This document shows, piece after piece, positions 8,581 to 17,382 of a stretch of DNA of 64,000 nt (positions are counted from its first letter, which is position 1; the number at the start of each line of letters is the position of its first letter). The position numbers and the translations under genes were made by a program. Where the stretch lies: NCBI GenBank assembly GCA_964543995.1, contig CAZJBB010000001.1:1-64000 (forward strand), written 5' to 3'. A model generated the notes under the pieces. It searched no databases. It worked only from the letters and a program-made list of their open reading frames with translations, and was not told where the DNA came from. The stretch is from CAIXTV01 sp964543995 (GTDB taxonomy: Bacteria > Bacteroidota > Bacteroidia > Bacteroidales > CAIXTV01).

Positions 8581-8607
8581 AAAAGGTTGCTGAAAAGGCA
8601 ACCTTTT
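8581..8607 (+). terminator. Rho-independent terminator after 8555
   Basis: A perfect 10-bp stem, AAAAGGTTGC paired with GCAACCTTTT, has a seven-base loop and runs into T-rich sequence. It ends the 7047-8555 transcript. Confidence 0.88.
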
Positions 8608-8640
8608 TCGTTATATTGTTGTCTATATGTTTTTGTTCCT

Positions 8641-8672
8641 TTTGTCGAAGTCCTAAATTCTGATTATCTTTG
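8641..8672 (+). promoter_or_regulatory. Promoter of the gingipain-like protease gene
   Basis: TTTG (8641-8644), a 20-base spacer and TATCTTTG (8665-8672) match the Bacteroidota -33/-7 consensus closely. The start codon lies 20 bases downstream, giving a short leader. Confidence 0.7.
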
Positions 8673-8692
8673 TTATACCTAAATCCACCATC

Positions 8693-11600
8693 ATGAAAAA
8701 GCATGTTATTTTTTCCTTCCTTTTTATATTCATTTTTGTTATTTCCGTGGTTTCTCATGCCGGAAATATTCATTTTAACAACTCCACAAAGCAAGAGTTG
8801 CTAATATTAGAGAATAGTTTTCAGAAACTGACGGTAAAAAACTCCATATCCGATTTGAATTTTAACACCCTAAATACGTCAAAAGGAAACTATATTCAAT
8901 TGTCAGCGCAAGGGTACGCCGTTTCCGAAAAAATTGGCATGCCCATGTTGCCGGTGAAAAAATCATTAATTGAGTTTCCTGTGGGTGCCAATATCAGTTA
9001 TAAAATTAAATCTTACACTACCGAAGAGATAAAGCTGGTTGATTATGGAATTATCCATCAATTGTTCCCTGCTCAGGCACCGGTGGCTAAAAGTAATACT
9101 CAAGTTCAGGAATTGGTAAAAAACTTAGCTGCTTATGCAACCAATGCATATTTAGAATCGGAGTTGGTGAAAATTGAAAAAATTGGGATTATGAGAGGCT
9201 TAAATCTGGCACGTTTGAATATTTGTCCCTTTCGCTACAATCCGGTTAAAAATTCTTTGATGATTTACCATGATTTAATCATAGAAATTAATTTCATGAA
9301 TGGCAATGAAGCGGCTACTATTGCCCTGAAAAAGAAAAATGATTCCCCTTACTTTGATGCCACACAATCCTTGGTGTTAAATTTCAAGCCATTACAAAAC
9401 AAGGATTTGATTACTAAAGGTCCGGTAAAATATGTTATTGTTTCTGATCCCATATTCCAAGCAACACTTCAACCCTTTGTTCAATGGAAAACCAAAAAAG
9501 GATTTAAAGTAATAGAAGCGTACACCAACAATCCTTTGGTTGGAACCACCACAGCTTCCATAAAATCATACTTACAGGGATTGTATAATGCAGGAACCTC
9601 AGCAGACCCTGCACCTTCTTTTGTATTGTTTGTGGGTGATATTGCACAAATTCCTGCTTTTGCCGGTACCACCGGTACCCATCCTACCGATTTACCCTAT
9701 TGTGAATATACAGGCGATTTTTTACCGGAAGTCTATTATGGCCGGTTTTCAGCTACTACGGTGGCAGAACTTCAACCTCAGATAGACAAAACCTTGGAAT
9801 ATGAAAAATACCTCATGCCGGATGCAAGCTTCTTGAATGAGGTGGTTATGATTGCCGGAGTGGATGCAGGTAATGCACCCACCTATGGGAATGGGCAAAT
9901 AAACTATGGAACTCAGTATTATTTTAATGCTTCAAACGGTCTCACTTCTCATACATATTTATATCCGGCTTCTGAAACGGCAGCTGCTAGCATCATTCAA
10001 GATGTAAATAAAGGTTGTGGATATGCAAATTATACTGCGCACGGTTCCCCGGCGGGATGGGCAAACCCAGGTTTTTCAGTAACGGATGTGGCAACGCTTA
10101 CCAATAGCCACAAATATCCGTTAATGGTAGGTAATTGCTGCTTAACTAACAAGTTTGATGAAGCGGAGTGCTTTGGAGAATCCGTTCTTAGAGCTTCAAA
10201 CAAGGGGGCCATTGGATACATAGGTGCCTCTAACAGTTCCTACTGGAACGAAGATTATTATTGGGGAGTGGGATCAAAAGCCATTAGTGCCAACCCAACA
10301 TATAGTGCCACAAACTTAGGTTCTTACGATAGAACTTTTCATACCCATGGAGAAAATTATGCGAATTGGTTTGTAACCCAAGGACAAATGGTACATGCCG
10401 GTAATTTGGCTGTAACTCAAAGTTCTTCAACCAGTGCAAGTTATTACTGGGAAATTTACCATTTAATGGGCGATCCATCCTTAATGGTATATTTTGGTGT
10501 TCCTCCGGTATTGCTATGTACCTATGCTCCTTTTATTCCTTTGGCAGCAAATACTTTTAGTATTACCACTGAGCCTTATGCTTATGCTGCCGTTTCTATG
10601 AATGGAGTTTTGCATGGAGCCGGTTTTGCCGATTCCTTGGGCGTATGCAACTTAAACATTGATCCATTTACTGTTCCCGGAGCTGCCGATGTGGTTGTAA
10701 CCAAACAAAACAGACAACCTCACATGGGCACTGTAAATATTCAAACACCCACCGGCCCATATGTTATGTATAAATCTCATTTTCAAAATGATCCCACAGG
10801 GAACAACAATCATCAATCGGATTATAATGAACTGGTATCATTGAATGTTACCTTGAAAAATTATGGAATTAATGACAATAATGTATCTGCAATTTTGTCT
10901 ACAGCCGATACCAATGTTACCATTATCGACAGCACACAAGCCTATGGGAGTATTCTCCAAAATGACACCATGTTGATAACCAATGCTTTTTCCTATAAGG
11001 TAAAGAACTACATTCAAGACCAACATGTAGTGAATTTCACACTAAAAGTAAGCGATGCCTCCTCTAATTTGTGGATTTCTAACTTTTCTATTCCCTTGAA
11101 TGCGCCGCTTTTAGTTGCAGGAAATATGATCATTAACGACAATGGAAATCATAATGGCAGACTTGACCCTGGAGAAACAGCAACCATTACCATTGCCAAT
11201 TTCAATAATGGACATACCCCGGCTCTGAATACGGTTGGCAGTTTATCAACAACAAGTTCATTACTTACTATTAACAACAGCACTTCTGCTATTGGTAATC
11301 TCTCAACAGGGGGCAGTGGAACGGCAAGTTTTTCGGTTACTGCAAGCAGTGCAGCTACTTTAGGAACTTATATCCCATTAAATTATACCGTTTCAGCCAC
11401 ACCCTATCAAAACACCAAAGCCTTTGCTACCCTAATTGGATTGGTTTCAGAAGATTGGGAAAGTGGAAATTTTGCAAAGTTTAGCTGGGTTCAAGCAAGC
11501 TCAAAACCTTGGGTTATTTCAAATGTACTCCCTTATGAAGGATTATATTGTGCCCGCACAGATACTTTACTCGACAATGAATCCTCATCGATTCAAATTT

Positions 11601-12151
11601 CAATGAACGTCTTATCAGACGATAGCATTTCGTTTTATAAGAAAGTTTCTTCTGAAGCCACTTATGATTTTCTACAGTTTTTTATCGATGATGTAAATAT
11701 AGATGAATGGTCTGGCACTCTTGCTTGGAGCCGGTCAGCATATCCGGTAAGTGCAGGAACTCATACCTTCCGTTGGACATACGTAAAAGATTATTCCACA
11801 GCAGCAGGAGAAGATAAAGCGTGGATAGATTATATTTTATTTCCTCCAGCTACCCCTGTAAACGGAGTAAACACCTTAACCAGCCAAAGCGAAAATCAGT
11901 TTGTTGTGTATCCAAATCCAACAAGCAATGTGATTCAGATTTCAATAGATTTAATACAAGCGGCTAATACAGAAGTTTCCATTTACAATGCCTTGGGTCA
12001 AAAAGTTTTAGATGTGGTTCCAAGCAAAGAAATGGGAATTGGAAATCATATTTTCAGTGCCTCATCTCAAAACTTGTCGTCAGGTTTGTATTTTGTAAAA
12101 TGCATAGCGGGAAGAGAGCAAAAGACTATAAAACTGATTGTCAATAAATAG
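8693..12151 (+). CDS. Gingipain-like (peptidase C25) T9SS-secreted protease
   Basis: This 1152-residue extracellular cysteine protease candidate has a signal peptide (residues 1-23), a propeptide region (~24-240) with FPVGANISYKIKSYTTEE and PCP-like NICPFRYNPVKNSLMIYHDLIIEI blocks, and a C25 catalytic domain (~245-610). The catalytic histidine is H450 in YTAHGSP and the nucleophile is C482 or C483 in GNCCLTNKF; FVLFVGDIAQIP and YYGRFSA are also characteristic. Beta-sandwich modules follow, including NGRLDPGETATITI and a DWESGNF block. The last ~75 residues are a T9SS type A sorting domain (VYPNPTSN...NALGQ...LSSGLYFVK). Its role is probably extracellular protein degradation or processing. It has its own promoter and terminator. 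No T9SS machinery is in the window. Confidence 0.92.
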   Translation: MKKHVIFSFLFIFIFVISVVSHAGNIHFNNSTKQELLILENSFQKLTVKNSISDLNFNTLNTSKGNYIQLSAQGYAVSEKIGMPMLPVKKSLIEFPVGANISYKIKSYTTEEIKLVDYGIIHQLFPAQAPVAKSNTQVQELVKNLAAYATNAYLESELVKIEKIGIMRGLNLARLNICPFRYNPVKNSLMIYHDLIIEINFMNGNEAATIALKKKNDSPYFDATQSLVLNFKPLQNKDLITKGPVKYVIVSDPIFQATLQPFVQWKTKKGFKVIEAYTNNPLVGTTTASIKSYLQGLYNAGTSADPAPSFVLFVGDIAQIPAFAGTTGTHPTDLPYCEYTGDFLPEVYYGRFSATTVAELQPQIDKTLEYEKYLMPDASFLNEVVMIAGVDAGNAPTYGNGQINYGTQYYFNASNGLTSHTYLYPASETAAASIIQDVNKGCGYANYTAHGSPAGWANPGFSVTDVATLTNSHKYPLMVGNCCLTNKFDEAECFGESVLRASNKGAIGYIGASNSSYWNEDYYWGVGSKAISANPTYSATNLGSYDRTFHTHGENYANWFVTQGQMVHAGNLAVTQSSSTSASYYWEIYHLMGDPSLMVYFGVPPVLLCTYAPFIPLAANTFSITTEPYAYAAVSMNGVLHGAGFADSLGVCNLNIDPFTVPGAADVVVTKQNRQPHMGTVNIQTPTGPYVMYKSHFQNDPTGNNNHQSDYNELVSLNVTLKNYGINDNNVSAILSTADTNVTIIDSTQAYGSILQNDTMLITNAFSYKVKNYIQDQHVVNFTLKVSDASSNLWISNFSIPLNAPLLVAGNMIINDNGNHNGRLDPGETATITIANFNNGHTPALNTVGSLSTTSSLLTINNSTSAIGNLSTGGSGTASFSVTASSAATLGTYIPLNYTVSATPYQNTKAFATLIGLVSEDWESGNFAKFSWVQASSKPWVISNVLPYEGLYCARTDTLLDNESSSIQISMNVLSDDSISFYKKVSSEATYDFLQFFIDDVNIDEWSGTLAWSRSAYPVSAGTHTFRWTYVKDYSTAAGEDKAWIDYILFPPATPVNGVNTLTSQSENQFVVYPNPTSNVIQISIDLIQAANTEVSIYNALGQKVLDVVPSKEMGIGNHIFSASSQNLSSGLYFVKCIAGREQKTIKLIVNK

Positions 12152-12170
12152 CAAGAAGCTGATGCCAACA

Positions 12171-12204
12171 AAAAACCCTTCCCGTTATTTCGAGAAGGGT
12201 TTTT
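12171..12204. terminator. Bidirectional terminator between convergent genes
   Basis: AAAAACCCTTC (12171-12181) pairs perfectly with GAAGGGTTTTT (12194-12204) around a 12-base loop. The A and T tracts allow it to end both the protease transcript and the minus-strand korC transcript. Confidence 0.88.
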
Positions 12205-12222
12205 ATTTTACAGTGAATACCT

Positions 12223-12774
12223 TTAAAGTGTCTGAACAGCGTATATAATTTCTTTTCCTGTATCGATAGCTTTTTCATTTTCAGGGATGAGTCCATGGTG
12301 GCGTTTGGGTAAGGATTTTTCCAAGCCTTTTCTCATAAATTCAGGTGAGATAATGGGTTTAAGCTTAAGAAAACCGCCCAGCACTATCATGTTAAATACT
12401 TTCGAAATACCCAATTTTGCAGCTTCATCAGCAGCATCTATTCTATATATATTAATGTCTTTACGTTCAGGATGACGAGTAATACCGTTACCGTCATAAA
12501 TTAAGATTCCACCCGGTTTTACCGTACTTTCAAACTTATCCATAGATTGTTGGTTTAGGATAATTGCAGTATCATATTGGTGTACAATAGGAGAGCTGAT
12601 TCGCTCATCGCTGATGATTACAGTTACATTTGCAGTTCCTCCGCGCATTTCAGGTCCGTAGGAAGGCATCCAAGAAACTTCCTGATTTTGCATTACGCCT
12701 GCGTAAGCGAGAATTTTGCCCATGGATAGGACGCCTTGTCCTCCAAATCCGGCTATAATAATTTCTTCTGTCAT
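12223..12774 (-). CDS. korC: 2-oxoacid:ferredoxin oxidoreductase, gamma subunit
   Basis: This gamma subunit (183 residues) belongs to a four-subunit, CoA-acylating 2-oxoacid:ferredoxin oxidoreductase. The signature is GFGGQGVLSMGKILAYAG at the N terminus, followed by PSYGPEMRGGTANV, both typical of KorC/VorC/PorG. It is the last gene of the korD-korA-korB-korC order and lies 18 bases after korB. The enzyme oxidises 2-oxoglutarate or branched-chain 2-oxo acids to acyl-CoA with reduced ferredoxin, or runs in reverse. The substrate cannot be fixed from sequence alone; the alpha subunit is of the type databases call VorB. Confidence 0.9.
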   Translation of the reverse strand: MTEEIIIAGFGGQGVLSMGKILAYAGVMQNQEVSWMPSYGPEMRGGTANVTVIISDERISSPIVHQYDTAIILNQQSMDKFESTVKPGGILIYDGNGITRHPERKDINIYRIDAADEAAKLGISKVFNMIVLGGFLKLKPIISPEFMRKGLEKSLPKRHHGLIPENEKAIDTGKEIIYAVQTL

Positions 12775-12792
12775 GGTAGTGTTTTTTTTGAT

Positions 12793-13563
12793 TTATTCAG
12801 CCGGTACTTTAATGTCGCCTAAGGGATAGAAAGGAAACATGTTTTCTTCCATCCATTTGTTTGATTGAACCGGTGTCATTTTCCATCCTGAATTGCAATT
12901 TGATACAATTTCAATAAAAGATAATCCTTTATTCAGTTTTTGGTTTTCAAATGCTTTTCGAATTGCTTTTTTAGTTTTACGAACATGATTAGGCGTATGA
13001 ACAGCTTGGCGTGTTACATAGCGAACGCCCGGAAGCTGAGCAACCAATTCTGTGATTTTCAATGGATTGCCCATCATTTCTACATCTCTGCCGTAAGGAC
13101 AAGTAGAGGCCTTCATACCGGGGAGCGTAGTGGGTGCCATTTGCCCTCCTGTCATTCCGTAAATTCCATTATTGACAAAGAAAATGGTAATGTTTTCACC
13201 TCGGTTGCAAGCATGGATGGTTTCTGCGGTGCCAATAGCAGCTAAATCCCCATCTCCTTGGTAAGTAAAAACATATTTATGAGGCATCACTCTTTTTACA
13301 CCCGTAGCCACTGCAGGAGCTCGTCCGTGAGGAGCCTGCTGCATATCGCATTGCATAAATTCATAAGCCAAAACGGCACATCCTACTGGCGCAATACCCA
13401 CCGTTTCAGGAAGAATGCCCATTTCGTCAATAACTTCCATAATAAGGCGATGCGCAGTTCCATGTCCACATCCGGGACAATAACTCAAGGCTTTTTCGGT
13501 AAGTAATTCAGTTCTTTTATAAACCAAATTTTCATCTTTAATTATTTCTTCTCTCGTTAACAT
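12793..13563 (-). CDS. korB: 2-oxoacid:ferredoxin oxidoreductase, beta (TPP) subunit
   Basis: This 256-residue subunit binds thiamine diphosphate. CPGCGHGTAHRL near residue 29 gives the conserved cysteines, and the TPP motif runs from GDGDLAAIG to FVNNGIYGMTGGQ (residues ~105-140) with the usual GDG...NN spacing. The end of the gene before it (korA) is four bases away, so the two are tightly coupled. It pairs with the alpha subunit to form the active site and passes electrons to the KorD ferredoxin. Confidence 0.92.
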   Translation of the reverse strand: MLTREEIIKDENLVYKRTELLTEKALSYCPGCGHGTAHRLIMEVIDEMGILPETVGIAPVGCAVLAYEFMQCDMQQAPHGRAPAVATGVKRVMPHKYVFTYQGDGDLAAIGTAETIHACNRGENITIFFVNNGIYGMTGGQMAPTTLPGMKASTCPYGRDVEMMGNPLKITELVAQLPGVRYVTRQAVHTPNHVRKTKKAIRKAFENQKLNKGLSFIEIVSNCNSGWKMTPVQSNKWMEENMFPFYPLGDIKVPAE

Positions 13564-13567
13564 ATTC

Positions 13568-14650
13568 CTATCCTCCTATAATTTTTTGTTCCAATGCACT
13601 TAATACTTCATCCGGATTTGGAATAACACCGCCAAACCTACCAAAGTATTCAACTCTATTTTGACCGTTCACTGCTAAGCGAACATCTTCAACCATTTGA
13701 CCTAGATTCATTTCAACCACCAAGAAGCCTTTCACTCTTTTGGCCAATTGATTGATCACTTCTGATGGGAATGGGAAAAGGGTTATCGGACGAATAAGTC
13801 CAACTTTAAGTCCTTTTGCGCGAGCCATATCTACCGTTTTTTGGCAAATTCTGGCGCTGGATCCGAAAGCCACTAAAATATAATCAGCATCATCTACAGA
13901 AATTTCTTCATAGCGAACTTCCTCTTCTTGCATTTTGATATATTTATCGCGCAAATCGCAAACATGTCGTTCTTGCACATAAGGATCAAGATATAAAGAA
14001 GTAATGATGTTTCTTTCTCTATCGGCGGTTCTTCCGGTGGTTGCCCAAGGGGTATTTTTTACAATTTCTGCTTCTGTGAGTCGTGGTCTGGGCTCAAACA
14101 ATTCTACTTTTTCCATCATTTGGCCGATAACACCATCCGTTAAAATCATCACAGGATTACGGTATTTATAAGCCAAGTCGAAACCCAGTGGAACAAAATC
14201 GCACATTTCCTGAACAGATGCAGGGGCTAGCACTAACAAACGATAATCGCCATGTCCACCCCCTTTTGTAGCTTGGAAATAGTCGGATTGTGAGGGTTGG
14301 ATGGTTCCTAAACCCGGACATCCACGAACCACATTTACGATTACACAAGGAAGCTCGGAGCCGGCAATATAGGAAACACCTTCCATTTTTAAACTGATGC
14401 CCGGGCTGGATGAAGAAGTTATAGCACGTTTACCGCAACAAGCTGCGCCATAAACCATATTAATTGCAGCGACTTCACTTTCGGCTTGAAGTACAGCCAT
14501 CCCGGTTCTATCCCATGGTTTTTCGGCCATGAGGTATTCGAGAATTTCAGATTGGGGAGTGATTGGATAACCGAAATATGCATCAGCACCTGCTCTGATA
14601 GCTGCCTCAGCAATAGCTTCGTTCCCTTTCATTAATTTGAGTTCTTTCAT
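13568..14650 (-). CDS. korA: 2-oxoacid:ferredoxin oxidoreductase, alpha subunit (VorB/KorA type)
   Basis: This 360-residue alpha subunit has GNEAIAEAAIRAG, the substrate/TPP-side YPITPQSEILEY block (residues ~28-39), SSSSPGISLKMEGVSY near residue 79 and GTIQPSQSDYFQATKGGGHGDY near residue 115. It has no N-terminal gamma fusion, so the enzyme is the separate four-subunit kind. The sequence is closest to proteins annotated as 3-methyl-2-oxobutanoate dehydrogenase VorB, which would fit branched-chain oxo acids, and the upstream aminotransferase could supply the oxo acid. 2-oxoglutarate remains possible. Confidence 0.9.
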   Translation of the reverse strand: MKELKLMKGNEAIAEAAIRAGADAYFGYPITPQSEILEYLMAEKPWDRTGMAVLQAESEVAAINMVYGAACCGKRAITSSSSPGISLKMEGVSYIAGSELPCVIVNVVRGCPGLGTIQPSQSDYFQATKGGGHGDYRLLVLAPASVQEMCDFVPLGFDLAYKYRNPVMILTDGVIGQMMEKVELFEPRPRLTEAEIVKNTPWATTGRTADRERNIITSLYLDPYVQERHVCDLRDKYIKMQEEEVRYEEISVDDADYILVAFGSSARICQKTVDMARAKGLKVGLIRPITLFPFPSEVINQLAKRVKGFLVVEMNLGQMVEDVRLAVNGQNRVEYFGRFGGVIPNPDEVLSALEQKIIGG

Positions 14651-14747
14651 GTGTAGAGGATTTATTTTTAAAAATTCTCATGAAATTTGCCTTGAGTATC
14701 TTCTTTTAGAAAGAAAACACCAGCATATTTCAAAGTTTAATTGATTT

Positions 14748-14975
14748 TTATTCAGCAGATTTTGCTCTGTAAACTTCAATGGCGCCATCCGGACATACAA
14801 TTGCACAATTCATACAGCCGGTGCATTCATCCGTAGATTCCATTACGTATTTGTAACCTTTTTTATTTACAGCTTTTGACATCGATAGAACAGTGCTAGG
14901 ACAAGCGTCTAAACAAACTTCACATCCTTTACAGCGTTCAATGTCAATAATTAGAGCTCCTTTAACTTTAGCCAT
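14748..14975 (-). CDS. korD: 2-oxoacid:ferredoxin oxidoreductase, delta (2[4Fe-4S]) subunit
   Basis: This is a 75-residue ferredoxin-like subunit with two complete 4Fe-4S motifs: CKGCEVCLDACP (residues ~15-26) and CTGCMNCAIVCP (~51-62). It is the first gene of the korDABC order and carries electrons from the TPP site to free ferredoxin. A 97-base spacer separates it from korA. Upstream, 15007-15014 reads TTTCTTTG on the minus strand, one base from the -7 consensus, so a promoter of its own is possible. Confidence 0.92.
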   Translation of the reverse strand: MAKVKGALIIDIERCKGCEVCLDACPSTVLSMSKAVNKKGYKYVMESTDECTGCMNCAIVCPDGAIEVYRAKSAE

Positions 14976-15049
14976 GGTAGTATATTTTTCTATTTATTAG
15001 GTAATGCAAAGAAAATAAAATTTAATGAATTCCTTTGCTTTTTTAATAA

Positions 15050-16372
15050 CTATAATTTAGTGGAATGGTGTTGATGGAATTTTTGTAAGCGATAAGCTAA
15101 ATCGGGGAATTGATTTCGGTTAACCAGGGAAACACAAGCCCTTAATCCTTCCATTCTTTCGCTTCCGGTAATGGCCAATGAAATGGCACTAATCCCGTAA
15201 TATAAAAATTCTTCAATCAGCTGTTCTCCCGTGAAACCCGGATAGGAAATGGTGAAATAGAATCCGTCTGCCAATTCTAAATCTTCATCTTTATCGTAAA
15301 CAATTTCAAATCCGTTATCCAAGAACATTTTTTTCATGACCTTGGCTTTTTCGCCATATTCTTTTACCGAATCAACAAAATTAAACTTCCCATCGTTGGC
15401 AGCTTTTAACATGGCAGCCAAAGCATATTGTGCCGAGTGTGAAGTGCCTGAACTTAAGGAATATACCGTACCAAAGATCATGGCCCTTCCAAACATATCC
15501 GAGTTGTAATATTTCAACAAATCGGGAGCGCTGGTGTTGAATAACTTATCAGAAATCACCATCATTCCAATTCTTTCTCCGGCGTAGCTAAATGCTTTTG
15601 AACTGGAAATAAACAGAATAAAGTTATCGGTATACTTTGCAATGGAGGGTTGAAAAGGAGCTACTCCGGGTTGGGAATAATCTTTCCTGAAATCCATGCA
15701 AAAATATGCCAAGTCTTCCATCACTACCACATTATATTTGTTGGCTAAGTCAGCAATAATTTTTAACTCATTATCCGTAAAGCAAATCCAAGAAGGATTG
15801 TTTGGGTTAGAGTACAACAATGAAGAAATATTTCCTTTTTTGAGGTAGGATTCCAGTTTTTCGCGAAGTTTATCCCCACGGTAATTGTACACATCAAAAC
15901 TTTCGAAAGGAATGCCCAGTACTTTGCATTGTTGTTTATGAACAGGAAAACCCGGGTCAAGGAACAGGGTGGTATTTTTCTCTTTATAAATTCTATTCAC
16001 AGTCATAAAACATGCAAATCCGCCTTGCATAGATCCAACCGTCGGAATACAATTGTGAGCCGGAACATCCACGTCGAGAAATAGTTTTACAAAGCGGGAA
16101 ATTTCCTTTTTCAACATAGGAACTCCGTCAATATCAGGGTAAATAGCTGCTACCCCCTTTTTTAAAGCTTCTATTTGGGCATTTACACCAATTTCGGAAG
16201 CCGGTATTCCGGGAACTCCCATTTCCATTCGAATAAATTTTATTCCGCTTTCTTTTTCAATTTCATCGATTAATCGTTTGGTTTCGCGGATGGAAGCTTT
16301 ACCAACTGCCGGAAGCTTACTTTCAATGATTTTGGTTTTAACAATGTTTTGTGGGATTGGGGTCTCAAACAT
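15050..16372 (-). CDS. PLP-dependent aminotransferase, class I/II
   Basis: This 440-residue fold-type I aminotransferase has the conserved SNPNNPSW block near residue 192, the acidic MEDLAYF near residue 222, and the Schiff-base lysine in SSSKAFSYAGERIGM near residue 258. The C-terminal arginine that binds the substrate carboxylate is likely in LRACVSLVNR. Its neighbours are the Kor oxidoreductase downstream and an Mpv17-like gene 13 bases upstream on the same strand. Transamination of an amino acid to an oxo acid that Kor then oxidises to acyl-CoA, as in amino-acid fermentation, is a reasonable inference, but the amino-acid specificity is not visible. Confidence 0.88.
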   Translation of the reverse strand: MFETPIPQNIVKTKIIESKLPAVGKASIRETKRLIDEIEKESGIKFIRMEMGVPGIPASEIGVNAQIEALKKGVAAIYPDIDGVPMLKKEISRFVKLFLDVDVPAHNCIPTVGSMQGGFACFMTVNRIYKEKNTTLFLDPGFPVHKQQCKVLGIPFESFDVYNYRGDKLREKLESYLKKGNISSLLYSNPNNPSWICFTDNELKIIADLANKYNVVVMEDLAYFCMDFRKDYSQPGVAPFQPSIAKYTDNFILFISSSKAFSYAGERIGMMVISDKLFNTSAPDLLKYYNSDMFGRAMIFGTVYSLSSGTSHSAQYALAAMLKAANDGKFNFVDSVKEYGEKAKVMKKMFLDNGFEIVYDKDEDLELADGFYFTISYPGFTGEQLIEEFLYYGISAISLAITGSERMEGLRACVSLVNRNQFPDLAYRLQKFHQHHSTKL

Positions 16373-16385
16373 GATAATATCTGAA

Positions 16386-17093
16386 TTAATTTGACAATTT
16401 ATTTTTTTCGGCTTTTATAATGGCAATGGATAATAGGATTCCAAGAAAAACACTTAACAAGGCTGCGAATAAAATTTGAAATTCATCAGGAAGTAAAAAA
16501 GTGATGGTATGCGCCGGAATCCAGAACAAAGGAATGGTTTTAGCAAAAACAAAGCCCCATTGCACTTTCCAATCCAAGTTTTTGAGAATTTCGCCAAATT
16601 GAACGGGGTGCGCAAAGGCTTGGAAAGAGCCTTTCCATTGATGAATATGAGTATCGGTAATTTTATGAAAAGTCATCATCACCGGGGCAAAAACGATGTT
16701 CATGCAACAGCTTATACTGAAGGCTGTGAGAAATTTAGTTCCGGAAAAGTCTCCTTTTAAGGATGATTTTGCATCAGCAAGATTGAGGTACTCGAGAAAA
16801 GCGGGTACCCCATTTTTGAAAATTGAAAATGCAGCTACTATCGTAATACCCAATAGTCCCCAAACCAAAGCTTTAGGCAAAAGACCAAATCCTTTTTCGT
16901 TGTAGACTCCCTTTTTTATTCTCAAACCAATGGATTCTCCAACCGTAGAAAGAATAGCAAATTTAATGAAACCGGTTACAATGCCATGCTCTTTATTAAA
17001 AGCACAATAAAAATTATATACCTCTGAGCTGATAAAAAAGGGTAGCAAGAGTATAATCAGCAATAAAGCAAAAAAAAGGTCGTTTTTCTTCAT
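16386..17093 (-). CDS. Mpv17/PMP22-like membrane protein
   Basis: This is a 235-residue protein with about five membrane segments: an N-terminal one (residues 7-24), then near 40-55, 72-93, 122-142 and 205-228. The C-terminal segment WKVQWGFVFAKTIPLFWIPAHTITFLLP resembles the W-x2-W ... F-x-P-x2-H/R signature of the Mpv17/PMP22 family. Molecular function is unknown in bacteria. It is first in a minus-strand run leading to the aminotransferase and Kor, with a -7 box at 17134-17141. The family call rests on the C-terminal motif and general architecture. Confidence 0.7.
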   Translation of the reverse strand: MKKNDLFFALLLIILLLPFFISSEVYNFYCAFNKEHGIVTGFIKFAILSTVGESIGLRIKKGVYNEKGFGLLPKALVWGLLGITIVAAFSIFKNGVPAFLEYLNLADAKSSLKGDFSGTKFLTAFSISCCMNIVFAPVMMTFHKITDTHIHQWKGSFQAFAHPVQFGEILKNLDWKVQWGFVFAKTIPLFWIPAHTITFLLPDEFQILFAALLSVFLGILLSIAIIKAEKNKLSN

Positions 17094-17133
17094 TAAAATG
17101 GTTTGAGATTTTCTAATTATTTTCTCAGGTTGA

Positions 17134-17141
17134 CAAATTTA
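17134..17141 (-). promoter_or_regulatory. Minus-strand -7 box (TAAATTTG)
   Basis: It fits TAnnTTTG, 41 bases upstream of the 17093 start, with a CTTG about 18 bases further upstream as a partial -33 element. It probably drives the Mpv17-like gene and the aminotransferase. Confidence 0.5.
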
Positions 17142-17354
17142 AAAGGATTTTTGATAATTCAAGGAATTGAGGAAAAATAAATCTTTAAAATTCCAATTTT
17201 CTTTAATTCTACTTTATTATAGACTTTTATCCATTCTTTTTATTTTAAAATGAAATAAAGGGGTTGGACTCCGGAATCAGAGAGAAGAATTCTGAAATAT
17301 ACATCCCAAATGCATGTTTTAAATCTTAAGTTTCTACCATGAATGATAGTTTTT

Positions 17355-17362
17355 TATCTTTG
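17355..17362 (+). promoter_or_regulatory. -7 box (TATCTTTG) of the 17383 lipoprotein gene
   Basis: It is an exact TAnnTTTG match 20 bases before the ATG, the same spacing seen upstream of 8693. The -33 region is not obvious. Confidence 0.55.
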
Positions 17363-17382
17363 CCCTATCAATATACTGTAAT

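Noticed and set aside
12940..13506. Plus-strand ORFs opposite korB
   Set aside because: These are shadows of a well-supported conserved gene; the composition is Ser/Phe/His-rich and unlike a real protein.
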